A stretch of DNA of 64,000 nucleotides from Flavobacterium sp. 5 (GTDB taxonomy: Bacteria > Bacteroidota > Bacteroidia > Flavobacteriales > Flavobacteriaceae), in assembly GCF_002813295.1 (NCBI RefSeq), contig NZ_PHUE01000001.1, forward strand, positions 4,092,001-4,156,000. The letters are read 5' to 3'. Position numbers and translations under genes: made by a program. Shown piece after piece: positions 54,889 to 61,563 of this stretch (positions are counted from its first letter, which is position 1; each line of letters begins with the position of its first letter). The notes under the pieces were generated by a model that was not told the origin of the DNA, did not search any database, and saw only the letters and a program-made list of their open reading frames with translations.

Positions 54889-54930
54889 TTAAAAACCCTG
54901 TTGCTGCTGACACACGCAGGGTCTTTTGTA
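54889..54930. terminator. Convergent terminator between the small TM gene and metY
   Basis: AACCCTG (54894-54900) pairs with CAGGGT (54917-54922) around TTGCTGCTGACACACG, with A-rich left and T-rich right flanks. It can end transcription from both sides. Confidence 0.6.
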
Positions 54931-54944
54931 TTTAATCAATAGTA

Positions 54945-56219
54945 TTACAACGTATCAAAAACAGCTTTCAAATCAGCTTTCAAGTCTTCTATATTTTCCA
55001 AACCAACCGAAAGACGTATTAAATCTTTTGAAACTCCTGAGCTCAATTGCTGTTCTTCGGACAATTGTTGGTGCGTTGTACTTGCCGGATGAATTATTAG
55101 CGATTTAGTATCTCCAATATTCGCCAATAATGAAAACAACTTTGTTTCATCAGCTAATTTCTTTGCCGCTTCAAAACCACCTTTCAATCCAAAAGTCAAT
55201 AAACCATTTTGTCCTTTTGGCAAATATTCTTTTGCTAAGTCATGGTATTTACTTGATTTTAATCCTGGATAATTTACCCAAGCAACTTGGTCTTGACTTT
55301 CCAGCCATTGTGCCAATGCCAATCCGTTTTCGCTATGTCTTTGGACACGTATAGAAAGCGTTTCTAATCCTTGAATAATTTGGAATGCATTAAAAGGACT
55401 CAAAGCCGCACCATAATCACGTAATCCTTCAATTCTTGCTCTCGCAATAAAAGCAGCAGCACCTAAGGCTTCGTGATAAACTAAACCATGGTATCCAGCA
55501 TTAGGTTCTGTAAATTCAGGGAAACGACCACTGCTCCAATCAAAAGTTCCTGCATCAATAATAGCCCCACCTAAAGATGTTCCGTTTCCTGCAATATATT
55601 TCGTTAGCGAATGAATTACAATGTTTGCTCCATGTGCAATTGGATTTAGTAGGGCAGGTGAGGGCACTGTATTGTCTACCATAAATGGTATTTTTAAACT
55701 TTTTGATACAGCAGCAATTGCTTTCAAATCCAATACGTCTAATTTTGGATTTCCTAAACTTTCTACAAAAATCACTTTCGTATTCTCGTTAGCTGCTTTT
55801 TCAAAATTAGCTGCATCCGATGGATCAACAAAAGTTGTTGTAATTCCTAATCTGGGCAAAGTCGAATTAAACAAATTAAATGTTCCTCCATACAAACTAC
55901 TAGAAGCTACAATATGGTCACCAGTTTTAAGGATTGTTAGCAAAGCTGTAGTAATAGCAGCAGTTCCTGAAGCTGTTACTACTGCACCAATTCCTCCTTC
56001 AAGCGCTGCTAAACGTTGTTCTAAAATATCATTGGTTGGATTATTCAAACGTGTATAAATATATCCTGCTTCGGCTAATCCAAATAAATTAGCTGCGTGC
56101 TCAGAATTCTTAAAAACATAGGAAGAAGTTTGATAAATAGGAACAGCTCTTGTTCCTCCGTGTTGTGTTACATCGTGTCCTGCGTGAAGTGTATTAGTCT
56201 CAAATTTTAAAGTATCCAT
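54945..56219 (-). CDS. metY: O-acetylhomoserine sulfhydrylase (Cys/Met metabolism PLP enzyme)
   Basis: 424 residues, the usual length for MetY. It makes homocysteine (or methionine) from O-acetylhomoserine and sulfide or methanethiol. Hallmarks are ETNTLHAGH at the N-terminus, IYTRLNNPTND (54-64), SGTAAITTALL near 85, VFVESLGNPK-type FVESLGNP at 151-158, and the PLP lysine K207 in HSLTKYIAGNGT. C-terminal IHPASTTHQQLSEEQ and LIRLSVGLE match the family. A leader with a peptide and terminator precedes it. This is the only clear core-metabolism gene in this half of the window. Confidence 0.94.
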   Translation of the reverse strand: MDTLKFETNTLHAGHDVTQHGGTRAVPIYQTSSYVFKNSEHAANLFGLAEAGYIYTRLNNPTNDILEQRLAALEGGIGAVVTASGTAAITTALLTILKTGDHIVASSSLYGGTFNLFNSTLPRLGITTTFVDPSDAANFEKAANENTKVIFVESLGNPKLDVLDLKAIAAVSKSLKIPFMVDNTVPSPALLNPIAHGANIVIHSLTKYIAGNGTSLGGAIIDAGTFDWSSGRFPEFTEPNAGYHGLVYHEALGAAAFIARARIEGLRDYGAALSPFNAFQIIQGLETLSIRVQRHSENGLALAQWLESQDQVAWVNYPGLKSSKYHDLAKEYLPKGQNGLLTFGLKGGFEAAKKLADETKLFSLLANIGDTKSLIIHPASTTHQQLSEEQQLSSGVSKDLIRLSVGLENIEDLKADLKAVFDTL

Positions 56220-56251
56220 GATAATTGTTTTATATATTTAGAATTCATTTC

Positions 56252-56285
56252 AAAAAAAAACCTCCTAATTTCTAGTGAGGTTTTG
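56252..56285 (-). terminator. Leader terminator (attenuator candidate) before metY
   Basis: On the minus strand AAAACCTC (56284-56277) pairs with GAGGTTTT (56264-56257) around ACTAGAAATTAG, and a run of T follows (56260-56252). It lies 33 bases before the metY start and after a short leader ORF. An intrinsic terminator upstream of the gene's own start suggests premature termination control. Confidence 0.65.
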
Positions 56286-56317
56286 CTAATAATTTATATT
56301 TTAAAGTTTAAGCAATA

Positions 56318-56356
56318 CTATAACCCGCAGAAAAAAAACTGTTTGGTCATATACAT
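56318..56356 (-). CDS. Putative 12-residue leader peptide
   Basis: ATG at 56356 reads MYMTKQFFFCGL and stops at 56318, 33 bases before the leader terminator. The peptide holds one Cys next to the stop and two Met. In attenuation, ribosome stalling on such codons changes downstream pairing. The peptide is inferred from position; no ribosome-binding evidence is available. Confidence 0.35.
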   Translation of the reverse strand: MYMTKQFFFCGL

Positions 56357-56660
56357 TATAAACTTTTTTACTTTCAATTTTTGTAACTATTTGAACTCAA
56401 ATTTCGGGACTAATTTATTGGTATCCAAATGATTTTAAATAAATTATGTTTTTTTTACAAAATCCATATTATCTATGGTCATAGAAGAGTATAAGTTAAT
56501 AGTAAAACTCTTTTAATTAAAGGTTGAATAACACATTTCAATACTAATTATTTCAACTTAAAATATTTTTTTATTTATGAAAGTTTAGAAGATGTGATGG
56601 GCGACCAAATTCAGCTTATAATTTTGATACCTAACAAATTTTCTAAAATTAAAGAAAATT
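56357..56660. other. Intergenic stretch upstream of metY, promoter region
   Basis: On the minus strand a TTG (about 56445) is spaced about 20 bases from GAAATTTG (about 56415), near the TTG/TAnnTTTG consensus, and could be the metY promoter with a start some 55 bases before the leader peptide. Otherwise the block is AT-rich, with no coding signal. Confidence 0.4.
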
Positions 56661-56831
56661 TTATCTAGGAAGCTTATTAAAATGCTGCAGAATTTGTTTT
56701 GGAGTAGCAATAGTTTCTCTGCGAATAAGATCAAACCATTCTACTTCTTCAGTAACTTCTGCGCAGCACTCTTTTTTTGAGTTGAAAAAATAACTTTTAA
56801 TACGACTATGCAAATCAGTGTTGGAGACTTA
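56661..56831 (-). pseudogene. C-terminal gene remnant of unknown family
   Basis: After a stop codon at about 56832 the minus-strand frame reads VSNTDLHSRIKSYFFNSKKE, CCAEVTEEVEWFDLIRRETI and ATPKQILQHFNKLPR, then TAA. The composition is protein-like, but no start is present, so it is the tail of a deleted gene. I do not recognise the family. The neighbouring 56832-57029 has no gene. Confidence 0.5.
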
Positions 56832-57029
56832 ATCAATTATCCTCTTGTTCATTCAAAGAATACCCTTTTCTTTTTTGAACTTCCGTACTTACTGTGCAAT
56901 AGCGATAAACGTTTTTTATAATAATTTTTTGTAATGTTTTTTAGCAAATGGTTTTACCTCAGGAATGTTTAGCACTAGAAATGCTAAACATCTTTTAAAA
57001 ATAATATAATGCTATTTTTTGAAATGGTG

Positions 57030-57500
57030 TCATAAGATACCATCATCAGCAAAGGAGTAATATCCTTCTTGAGTAATGATTAGATGATCTAAAAGTTGGA
57101 TATCTAGAATCTTGCTTGCTGCTTTTACTTTAGCAGTTATATTTTTATCAGCTTCAGAGGCAATAAGTTTACCTGAAGGATGATTATGAATCATAATAAT
57201 TGCTGAGGTGTTGGCTTTCAGAGCTGCTGAAAATATTAGTCTTACATCTACTACTGTTCCAGTAATGCCACCTGAAGAAACCTCATAGGCACCAAGTACT
57301 TTGTTACTGTTGTTTAAGAGTAAAATTTTGAATTCTTCGAAGAGTTCAATAGTATTTGGATTCCAAATTTGAAGTGCAATTTCATAAGCTGATTTTGCAG
57401 AAATAATTTGAGGACGTTCAGATGCTTTTATTTTGGTTTTGTAGTGTAGCTCTATTTCTGCAACAGTAAGGCATTTTTGATTTTTTCCATGATTTTCCAT
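57030..57500 (-). CDS. RadC-like JAB-domain protein
   Basis: 156 residues. The JAB/MPN metal motif is present (SAIIMIHNHPSGKLIASEAD: H-x-H then 10 residues then S/D), with an upstream Glu in the NSNKVLGAYEVSSGG region and LLDHLIITQEGYYSFADDGI at the end. This is only the C-terminal domain of RadC with a short helical start (TVAEIELHYKTKIK). In Bacteroidetes this short form is common on mobile islands. A decayed inverted copy is at 14819. Confidence 0.88.
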   Translation of the reverse strand: MENHGKNQKCLTVAEIELHYKTKIKASERPQIISAKSAYEIALQIWNPNTIELFEEFKILLLNNSNKVLGAYEVSSGGITGTVVDVRLIFSAALKANTSAIIMIHNHPSGKLIASEADKNITAKVKAASKILDIQLLDHLIITQEGYYSFADDGIL

Positions 57501-57705
57501 GATTTCTATAATTTAAAGATTAATAATAGAACTGGCACGGTAATAGGGGAGCGAGCGCAAAAAGCAACGCAATAAAGGGAGGAGTAACCGAGTATTTATG
57601 GGGGAATTTTTTGTTAGTGAACCGACACTGATTACCGAACTTTGTTTTAATATTATTCGATAGATTCTTCTTAGGAATATGTTTTTAAGCTCCAGTGCCT
57701 TTTAT
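57030..57705. repeat. Long inverted repeat, right arm
   Basis: This is the partner of 14605-15285 in opposite orientation. It includes the radC-like gene and 200 bases upstream with GGGGAGCGAGCGCAAAAAGC. The intact gene here and the decayed one there suggest independent decay after duplication. Confidence 0.75.
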
Positions 57706-57739
57706 AAATAATTTGAAAAATTATAAACCACTTCAGCCG

Positions 57740-58177
57740 ATAAAAAAATTATATAGCGCCTTAATTTTAGAATCGTATAATGGGCATACAAGCGGATTCA
57801 AAGAAGAAAAAAGTAAAATACTTGTTCAGATATCCAATTATGAAAAACGATTGTCTAATGCGAGAGAACTTCTAGTAACGGAAAAAATAGATTCGGAAGA
57901 TTATCAGAAAATGAACATGGAGTACGGCTCTATTATAAACCAGTTAGAAAATGATCTTAATAATATTTCAGATTCAAAGCAAGATATCGAAGGGCTTTTA
58001 AATATGGGACTTGACAGGCTATTGGAATTGAATTTTGCTTATACAAATACTAATTTATCGGAAGCTAGAGATTTAATTGGTTTAATTTACCCCGAAAATT
58101 TTACATTTAGAAATAATGAATTCCAAACCGCTCGAGTCAATGAAATTGCAAGTCGTATATATTTGATTAATAAGTAA
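57740..58177 (+). pseudogene. C-terminal remnant of a large serine recombinase
   Basis: The open frame from about 57695 encodes, after residue 15, IKKLYSALILESYNGHTSGF, EEKSKILVQISNYEKRLSNA and LIGLIYPENFTFRNNEFQTA, the coiled-coil C-terminal part of Bacteroidetes large serine recombinases. The catalytic N-terminal domain and recombinase domain are absent; the fusion point lies at the right arm of the inverted repeat. It cannot act as a recombinase. Confidence 0.75.
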
Positions 58178-58194
58178 TTAGGGGATAAAAAAAA

Positions 58195-58227
58195 CGGGAC
58201 AAAAGAAGATATTTCTTCCTTGTCCCG
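58195..58227 (+). terminator. Strong hairpin after the serine recombinase remnant
   Basis: CGGGACAA (58195-58202) pairs with TTGTCCCG (58220-58227), and AAGAA/TTCTT extends the stem inside. There is no T-run after it on the plus strand, but A-rich sequence precedes it (58187-58194), so it would terminate better on the minus strand. Confidence 0.5.
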
Positions 58228-58366
58228 AGAAGTGACCTTGACTGAATTATTTTCATTTTGTTATGAGTTAAAAATCAATTAGTTATAGTTTTACTGGGTC
58301 TTCATTGGGTAGTTTGCCCTGTTTTTAGCTATAGTTACAATAGCGTAGCGGTTGTATAAAAACTCA

Positions 58367-58449
58367 TTAAATAAAAGGAATGGGGGTTTTTGTGAGGTGG
58401 TTAGCGAACAGCTAACCAGTGAGCAAAAAGCCCCATTCCTTTTATTTAA
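58367..58449. repeat. 83-base nearly perfect hairpin
   Basis: TTAAATAAAAGGAATGGGG (58367-58385) is the exact complement of CCCCATTCCTTTTATTTAA (58431-58449). Inside, TTTTTG pairs with CAAAAA, and GGTTAGC (58399-58405) pairs with GCTAACC (58411-58417) around GAACA. The whole is a long stem with one small internal loop. It could be an origin or transfer/attachment structure or a structured RNA. Confidence 0.75.
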
Positions 58450-58457
58450 TACCTTAT

Positions 58458-58521
58458 ATCACGCCTCGGGACGGTAATTATTCTGCATCCCTTATTATCA
58501 CGCCTCGGGACGGTAATTATT
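58458..58521. repeat. Two 25-base direct repeats beside the hairpin
   Basis: ATCACGCCTCGGGACGGTAATTATT occurs at 58458-58482 and again at 58497-58521 without a mismatch, with a 14-base spacer. The GC-rich core CGCCTCGGGACGG stands out in an AT-rich setting. Two copies next to a long hairpin resemble iterons or recombinase-binding sites. The spacing and copy number do not fit CRISPR. Confidence 0.75.
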
Positions 58522-58731
58522 TCCCCTGCTCCCCGTTTTTTCTCTCCTTTTTTTTCCTTTATATCCTATATTCTTCTTTATATAAAAAAAATATAAACAT
58601 TATAAACAATTGTAAAATAAGCTACAAAATAAAGGCTTTAAGCCTGTTTATAAATTTGTTTACATATTTTTTTGTTTATAAAAAAAATGTAAACAATTGA
58701 TTTTTTAAAGCCAAAATGTGATTTTTGTCTT
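58522..58731. other. AT-rich intergenic stretch
   Basis: It holds a pyrimidine-rich tract followed by several A/T runs with TATAAA-like and TGTTTACAT-like strings (TAAACATTATAAACAATTGTAAA at about 58593 and TGTAAACAATTG at about 58689). No gene is seen. Such DNA is easily melted and would suit a replication origin next to the repeats. Confidence 0.35.
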
Positions 58732-59586
58732 TTAATTTATTGGAAAATAAACCCATCTGCCATTTAAAAATGAAAAGAATGAAAAACTTGTACCTGATGT
58801 AGAATCATCTTTAGAAAATTTAACTATATAGCATAATACATTTGGCTTCATTTTAGGTGCAATTTTTTTTAATGCTCCTGGACAAACATCACAATTATTA
58901 TTAATTACATCATTGGTATTGAAAACTGTAATTTTAAATTTTTTTTGATTTTGAAAATCTGTGTTATTAAATTTTTCAGGAATTAAATTGTAAAATAACT
59001 TATCAAAAGCATTATAAGCTATTTTGTAAAAATCATCTTTAAAAATTAATTTATAGTCTTCTAAAACTGGTTGGTGCTGTACTAAAAGAGATACTAAAGA
59101 GTATTCATTACTTTCTAAGGAATTTTTAAAATGAATTTGTGGATTCGATTCGATTTTTGATAGTTCTGTATCGTTAGGATTTGCATTAAAATCCCAATCA
59201 AAATTTTCTATACACGGATCGCATTTATAATTTAAAAATTTCCCAACGGTTATAGAAGAACTGTTTACCTTTATATAAACATAAGCTAAATCAATTATTT
59301 CATTTATTACTTCATTTGTATTTAAATCTATACCCGAAAGTAGTATTGAGTATTGTGATACGCCGTTAATTTTTATATCGGCAGGCTTTACTGATGTCCC
59401 AGTAACTTGTATTAATCTTTTAGGGATATTGTCACAACATCCACAAAATAAAATAACATTTGTCTTATTTTTTATAAATGAAGCAGCTTTATTAGCTCTT
59501 TCAAATGTCAATACTTGAAGCTGATCAGCAAAACAATTTTGTAGAGTAAAAATTGTAAAAAAAACGATTAGTGAAATTTTCTTCAT
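58732..59586 (-). CDS. Secreted protein of unknown function
   Basis: 284 residues with a signal peptide (about 1-20, ending in NCFADQ). Cys pairs occur at LFCGCCDN, YKCDPCIEN and NNCDVCPGA, suggesting disulfides or metal binding in the periplasm. The C-terminus (CYIVKFSKDD, SFFSFLNGRWVYFP) is beta-rich. No family is recognised. It lies 5 bases downstream of the repressor gene in the same direction, so it may be a lysogenic conversion gene expressed with the repressor. Confidence 0.65.
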   Translation of the reverse strand: MKKISLIVFFTIFTLQNCFADQLQVLTFERANKAASFIKNKTNVILFCGCCDNIPKRLIQVTGTSVKPADIKINGVSQYSILLSGIDLNTNEVINEIIDLAYVYIKVNSSSITVGKFLNYKCDPCIENFDWDFNANPNDTELSKIESNPQIHFKNSLESNEYSLVSLLVQHQPVLEDYKLIFKDDFYKIAYNAFDKLFYNLIPEKFNNTDFQNQKKFKITVFNTNDVINNNCDVCPGALKKIAPKMKPNVLCYIVKFSKDDSTSGTSFSFFSFLNGRWVYFPIN

Positions 59587-59591
59587 TTTGG

Positions 59592-59966
59592 TTATTTGTT
59601 AATTGAGTTAGTAATAATTTTTGCTAATAATTCTTTATCCTTTTGCAATTCTATTTTATCTTTTTTTAAATCTAAATTTTGACTTTCTAATGATTCTATC
59701 AATTTTTCTCTATAATCAATTTGATTTTTACTATATGTAGATTTTGGTTCTGAAATCAGTTTGACATATTCACTATTACTTTCTTCTATTAAATCAAAAA
59801 TAGCAACCTGCAATGCAGTTGCAATATTTTGCAATTTCGATAACGGAATATCTGCCTTTCCGTTTTCGTAATCTACATACGTTCGTTTTTTTATTCCTGA
59901 AAGAGCCACGATTTCATCTTGTGTCTTATTTTTACTCTCTCTTAATTCTTTGATAATCAACTTCAT
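59592..59966 (-). CDS. XRE/Cro-type phage-like repressor
   Basis: 124 residues from the ATG at 59966; a longer open frame exists upstream but runs through the operator repeats. The helix-turn-helix is clear: LRESKNKTQDEIVALSGIKK, RTYVDYENGKADIPLSKLQN and ATALQV (about 7-55). The C-terminal half is a coiled coil (EKLIESLESQNLDLKKDKIE) suited to dimerisation. It faces the early operon across the TTGCAA array and is probably its repressor, and its own regulator. Confidence 0.85.
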   Translation of the reverse strand: MKLIIKELRESKNKTQDEIVALSGIKKRTYVDYENGKADIPLSKLQNIATALQVAIFDLIEESNSEYVKLISEPKSTYSKNQIDYREKLIESLESQNLDLKKDKIELQKDKELLAKIITNSINK

Positions 59967-59986
59967 ATAACATTTTTTAAAACATT

Positions 59987-60124
59987 TTGCAAAATAACTC
60001 ATCAATATTGCAAAATATTGCAAATGTTGCATATATTTGCAATGTAAAACGACTTTAAAACGACTCAAAAACGCTTTTAAAACAACTTGCAAGATATAAA
60101 AAAAACAATTGCAATTTCTTGCAA
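59987..60124. promoter_or_regulatory. Array of TTGCAA operator half-sites
   Basis: TTGCAA occurs at 59987, 60008, 60018, 60037, 60087, 60109 and 60119, with TTGCAT at 60027. Four units at 60008-60042 are 10, 9 and 10 bases apart, as are the pair 60109/60119, so they lie on one face of the helix. TTGCAA is itself palindromic. The array spans the region between the repressor and the early genes and overlaps the plus-strand promoter. Confidence 0.7.
60008..60039 (+). promoter_or_regulatory. Early promoter TTG-N21-TATATTTG
   Basis: TTG at 60008-60010 and TATATTTG at 60032-60039 fit the Bacteroidetes promoter, with a spacer of 21, slightly long. Both boxes lie within TTGCAA units, so repressor binding would block polymerase. 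Transcription would start about 60046, ahead of the ORF at 60163. Confidence 0.6.
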
Positions 60125-60162
60125 TTAGAGGATACAAAAAGAGTGCCAAATATTTCATAAAT

Positions 60163-60351
60163 ATGAGAACATACAACAATTCCCAGCAAGCTAAAATACT
60201 TAACTCCTGCAATGATGCAACCGAATTATTAGAAGTAAAAGAACTAATGGAGGAATTGCAACCGATAAGCCATATTACTCAATTGGTTTATGACAGGATG
60301 ATGAATTATTTTTTAAGAAACGAGATAATAAAATCATCATGGCAAAACTAA
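60163..60351 (+). CDS. Small early protein (62 residues), unknown
   Basis: ATG at 60163: MRTYNNSQQAKILNSCNDAT then ELLEVKELMEELQPISHITQ. It is helical and acidic. The frame is open further upstream through the operator array, but the ATG after the array is the sensible start. It overlaps the methyltransferase-like gene by 13 bases. No family is recognised. Confidence 0.5.
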   Translation: MRTYNNSQQAKILNSCNDATELLEVKELMEELQPISHITQLVYDRMMNYFLRNEIIKSSWQN

Positions 60352-61037
60352 AAAAAGTCAAAAAAATCAAACTACTGGACTTGTTTTGCAAAGCTGGAGG
60401 CTGTAGCATGGGTTATTTTTTTGCTGCACAAGATTTGGGTTACGAAATTGAAATTGTTGGTGTAGATATTGAGGCACAGCCCAATTATCCTTTCACATTT
60501 ATTCAAGGTGATGCAATGGTACATTTAAAGAAAAACTGGCGCAAATACACGCATATTCACGCTTCGCCGCCTTTTCAAAAATATTCGAACAGCACCGCTC
60601 CCACACGCAAAAATAATCCAGAAAAAGAGTACTCGGATATATGCGTACAAGTTCATGCTTTTTTGGAAAGTATAAAAAGACCAAGCATAATCGAAAATGT
60701 ATTGCAAGCCCCGATAAGAAGCGATTTAGTACTTAATGGCGATATGTTTAAACTACAGGTTTTGCGATCAAGAAAGTTTCAATTAAATAATTTTTTCATG
60801 ATGCAGCCATTTGCACCGAAGAAACTTGGAACGGTAAAAAATGGCGATTATGCAATGTGTGTAGGTAACGGACAATTAAAAGTAAAAGGAGGGAAAAGGT
60901 TCAAAGTCCCAGGTAATAACATCCTAGAAGTTTGGAGTAACGCGATGGCAATTTGGTGGATGACTACAGAAGAATTGCGGGAAGCAATTCCACCAGCTTA
61001 CACGCAATATATTGGACACTATTTTTTAAAAACCTAA
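60339..61037 (+). CDS. C5-cytosine methyltransferase homologue lacking the catalytic Cys
   Basis: 232 residues. Motif I LLDLFCKAGGCSMGY (12-26) binds S-adenosylmethionine; GVDIEAQPNYPF (41-52) is typical of phage methyltransferases; motif VI is IIENV (117-121). In motif IV the family reads HASPPCQ, but here it is HASPPFQ: Phe79, codon TTT at 60573-60575, one base from TGT. Without this Cys the enzyme cannot attack C6 of cytosine. It might bind DNA, act as a decoy, or be a recent null mutant. Confidence 0.82.
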   Translation: MAKLKKVKKIKLLDLFCKAGGCSMGYFFAAQDLGYEIEIVGVDIEAQPNYPFTFIQGDAMVHLKKNWRKYTHIHASPPFQKYSNSTAPTRKNNPEKEYSDICVQVHAFLESIKRPSIIENVLQAPIRSDLVLNGDMFKLQVLRSRKFQLNNFFMMQPFAPKKLGTVKNGDYAMCVGNGQLKVKGGKRFKVPGNNILEVWSNAMAIWWMTTEELREAIPPAYTQYIGHYFLKT

Positions 61038-61039
61038 TC

Positions 61040-61291
61040 ATGATTAACGAAACTCAAAAAGAAGCAATATGCAATATACTTGGTGGAAAATATTCTGCTA
61101 AGATAATTGCACATCTTGAAAAAAAGGAAATAAAACCCATGAGAAACAAGGTTTTTACACCAAAAATAATTCAGGATATAGTAAACGGCCGCACCGAAAA
61201 TACAACTGTAGAAATAGCAATTGTAAAGCTTGTAAAAGCCGTTAAAAACCAAAACGAAAAAGCAAATAAACAACTTCAAACCTTGCTCTAA
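61040..61291 (+). CDS. Small early protein (83 residues), unknown
   Basis: ATG at 61040, 2 bases after the methyltransferase-like stop; a longer open frame overlaps that gene and is unlikely. The sequence MINETQKEAICNILGGKYSA and KIIAHLEKKEIKPMRNKVFT with IIQDIVNGRTENTTVEIAIV looks like a small helical DNA-binding protein: helix-turn-helix character in the middle, with NGRTENTTVE like regulators. Family not certain. Confidence 0.55.
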   Translation: MINETQKEAICNILGGKYSAKIIAHLEKKEIKPMRNKVFTPKIIQDIVNGRTENTTVEIAIVKLVKAVKNQNEKANKQLQTLL

Positions 61292-61293
61292 TA

Positions 61294-61425
61294 ATGGACG
61301 AACTGCAAAAAAAAATAAAACACCTGGATTGCATAATTGCAATTTTAACTTTCGCCTATTTTATCTTATTCATTGGTATGGCTACAGTTGGTGTGATACT
61401 AATAAAAATCAATTTTTTTAAATAA
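61294..61425 (+). CDS. Small single-TM protein (43 residues)
   Basis: MDELQKKIKHLDCIIAILTF, then AYFILFIGMATVGVILIKIN and FFK. A short basic/amphipathic start and one transmembrane helix of about 25 residues. It lies 2 bases after the previous gene in the early operon. Function unknown; phage early regions often hold such peptides. Confidence 0.5.
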   Translation: MDELQKKIKHLDCIIAILTFAYFILFIGMATVGVILIKINFFK

Positions 61426-61434
61426 TTAAATAAA

Positions 61435-61531
61435 ATGGCACTATTTAAAAAAAATCATTTCAATATGTGATACAGCCATTGGCAGACAAATAAATGATAT
61501 TGAAGTTAATCAATACAATTTATTGCAATAA
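61435..61531 (+). pseudogene. Small ORF interrupted by an A-run frameshift
   Basis: ATG at 61435 gives MALFKKNHFNM and stops. If the run of eight A (61447-61454) were seven, it would read MALFKKIISICDTAIGRQIN then DIEVNQYNLLQ and stop at 61531. So either a slipped homopolymer or a sequencing error affects a 31-residue peptide. Confidence 0.35.
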
Positions 61532-61563
61532 AAAAAATACACCAAACCGAATAAAACCCTAGA

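Noticed and set aside
56220..56460. SAM riboswitch upstream of metY
   Set aside because: I could not find the conserved multi-stem core, only a leader ORF and a terminator.
58458..58521. Possible mini CRISPR array
   Set aside because: Only two repeats, with a 14-base spacer and no cas genes nearby; this does not fit a CRISPR array.
58419..58700. 93-codon plus-strand open frame
   Set aside because: It runs through the hairpin arm and both direct repeats (PRDGNY twice comes from the repeats) and an AT-rich tract; composition is not protein-like.
60109..60162. Upstream-extended start of the 62-residue early ORF
   Set aside because: The extension lies over TTGCAA operator units, and the ATG at 60163 is the first after them.
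61034..61342. 102-codon minus-strand frame rich in Phe and Cys
   Set aside because: It is antisense to two small plus-strand early genes that are spaced like an operon; its composition is typical of a shadow frame.
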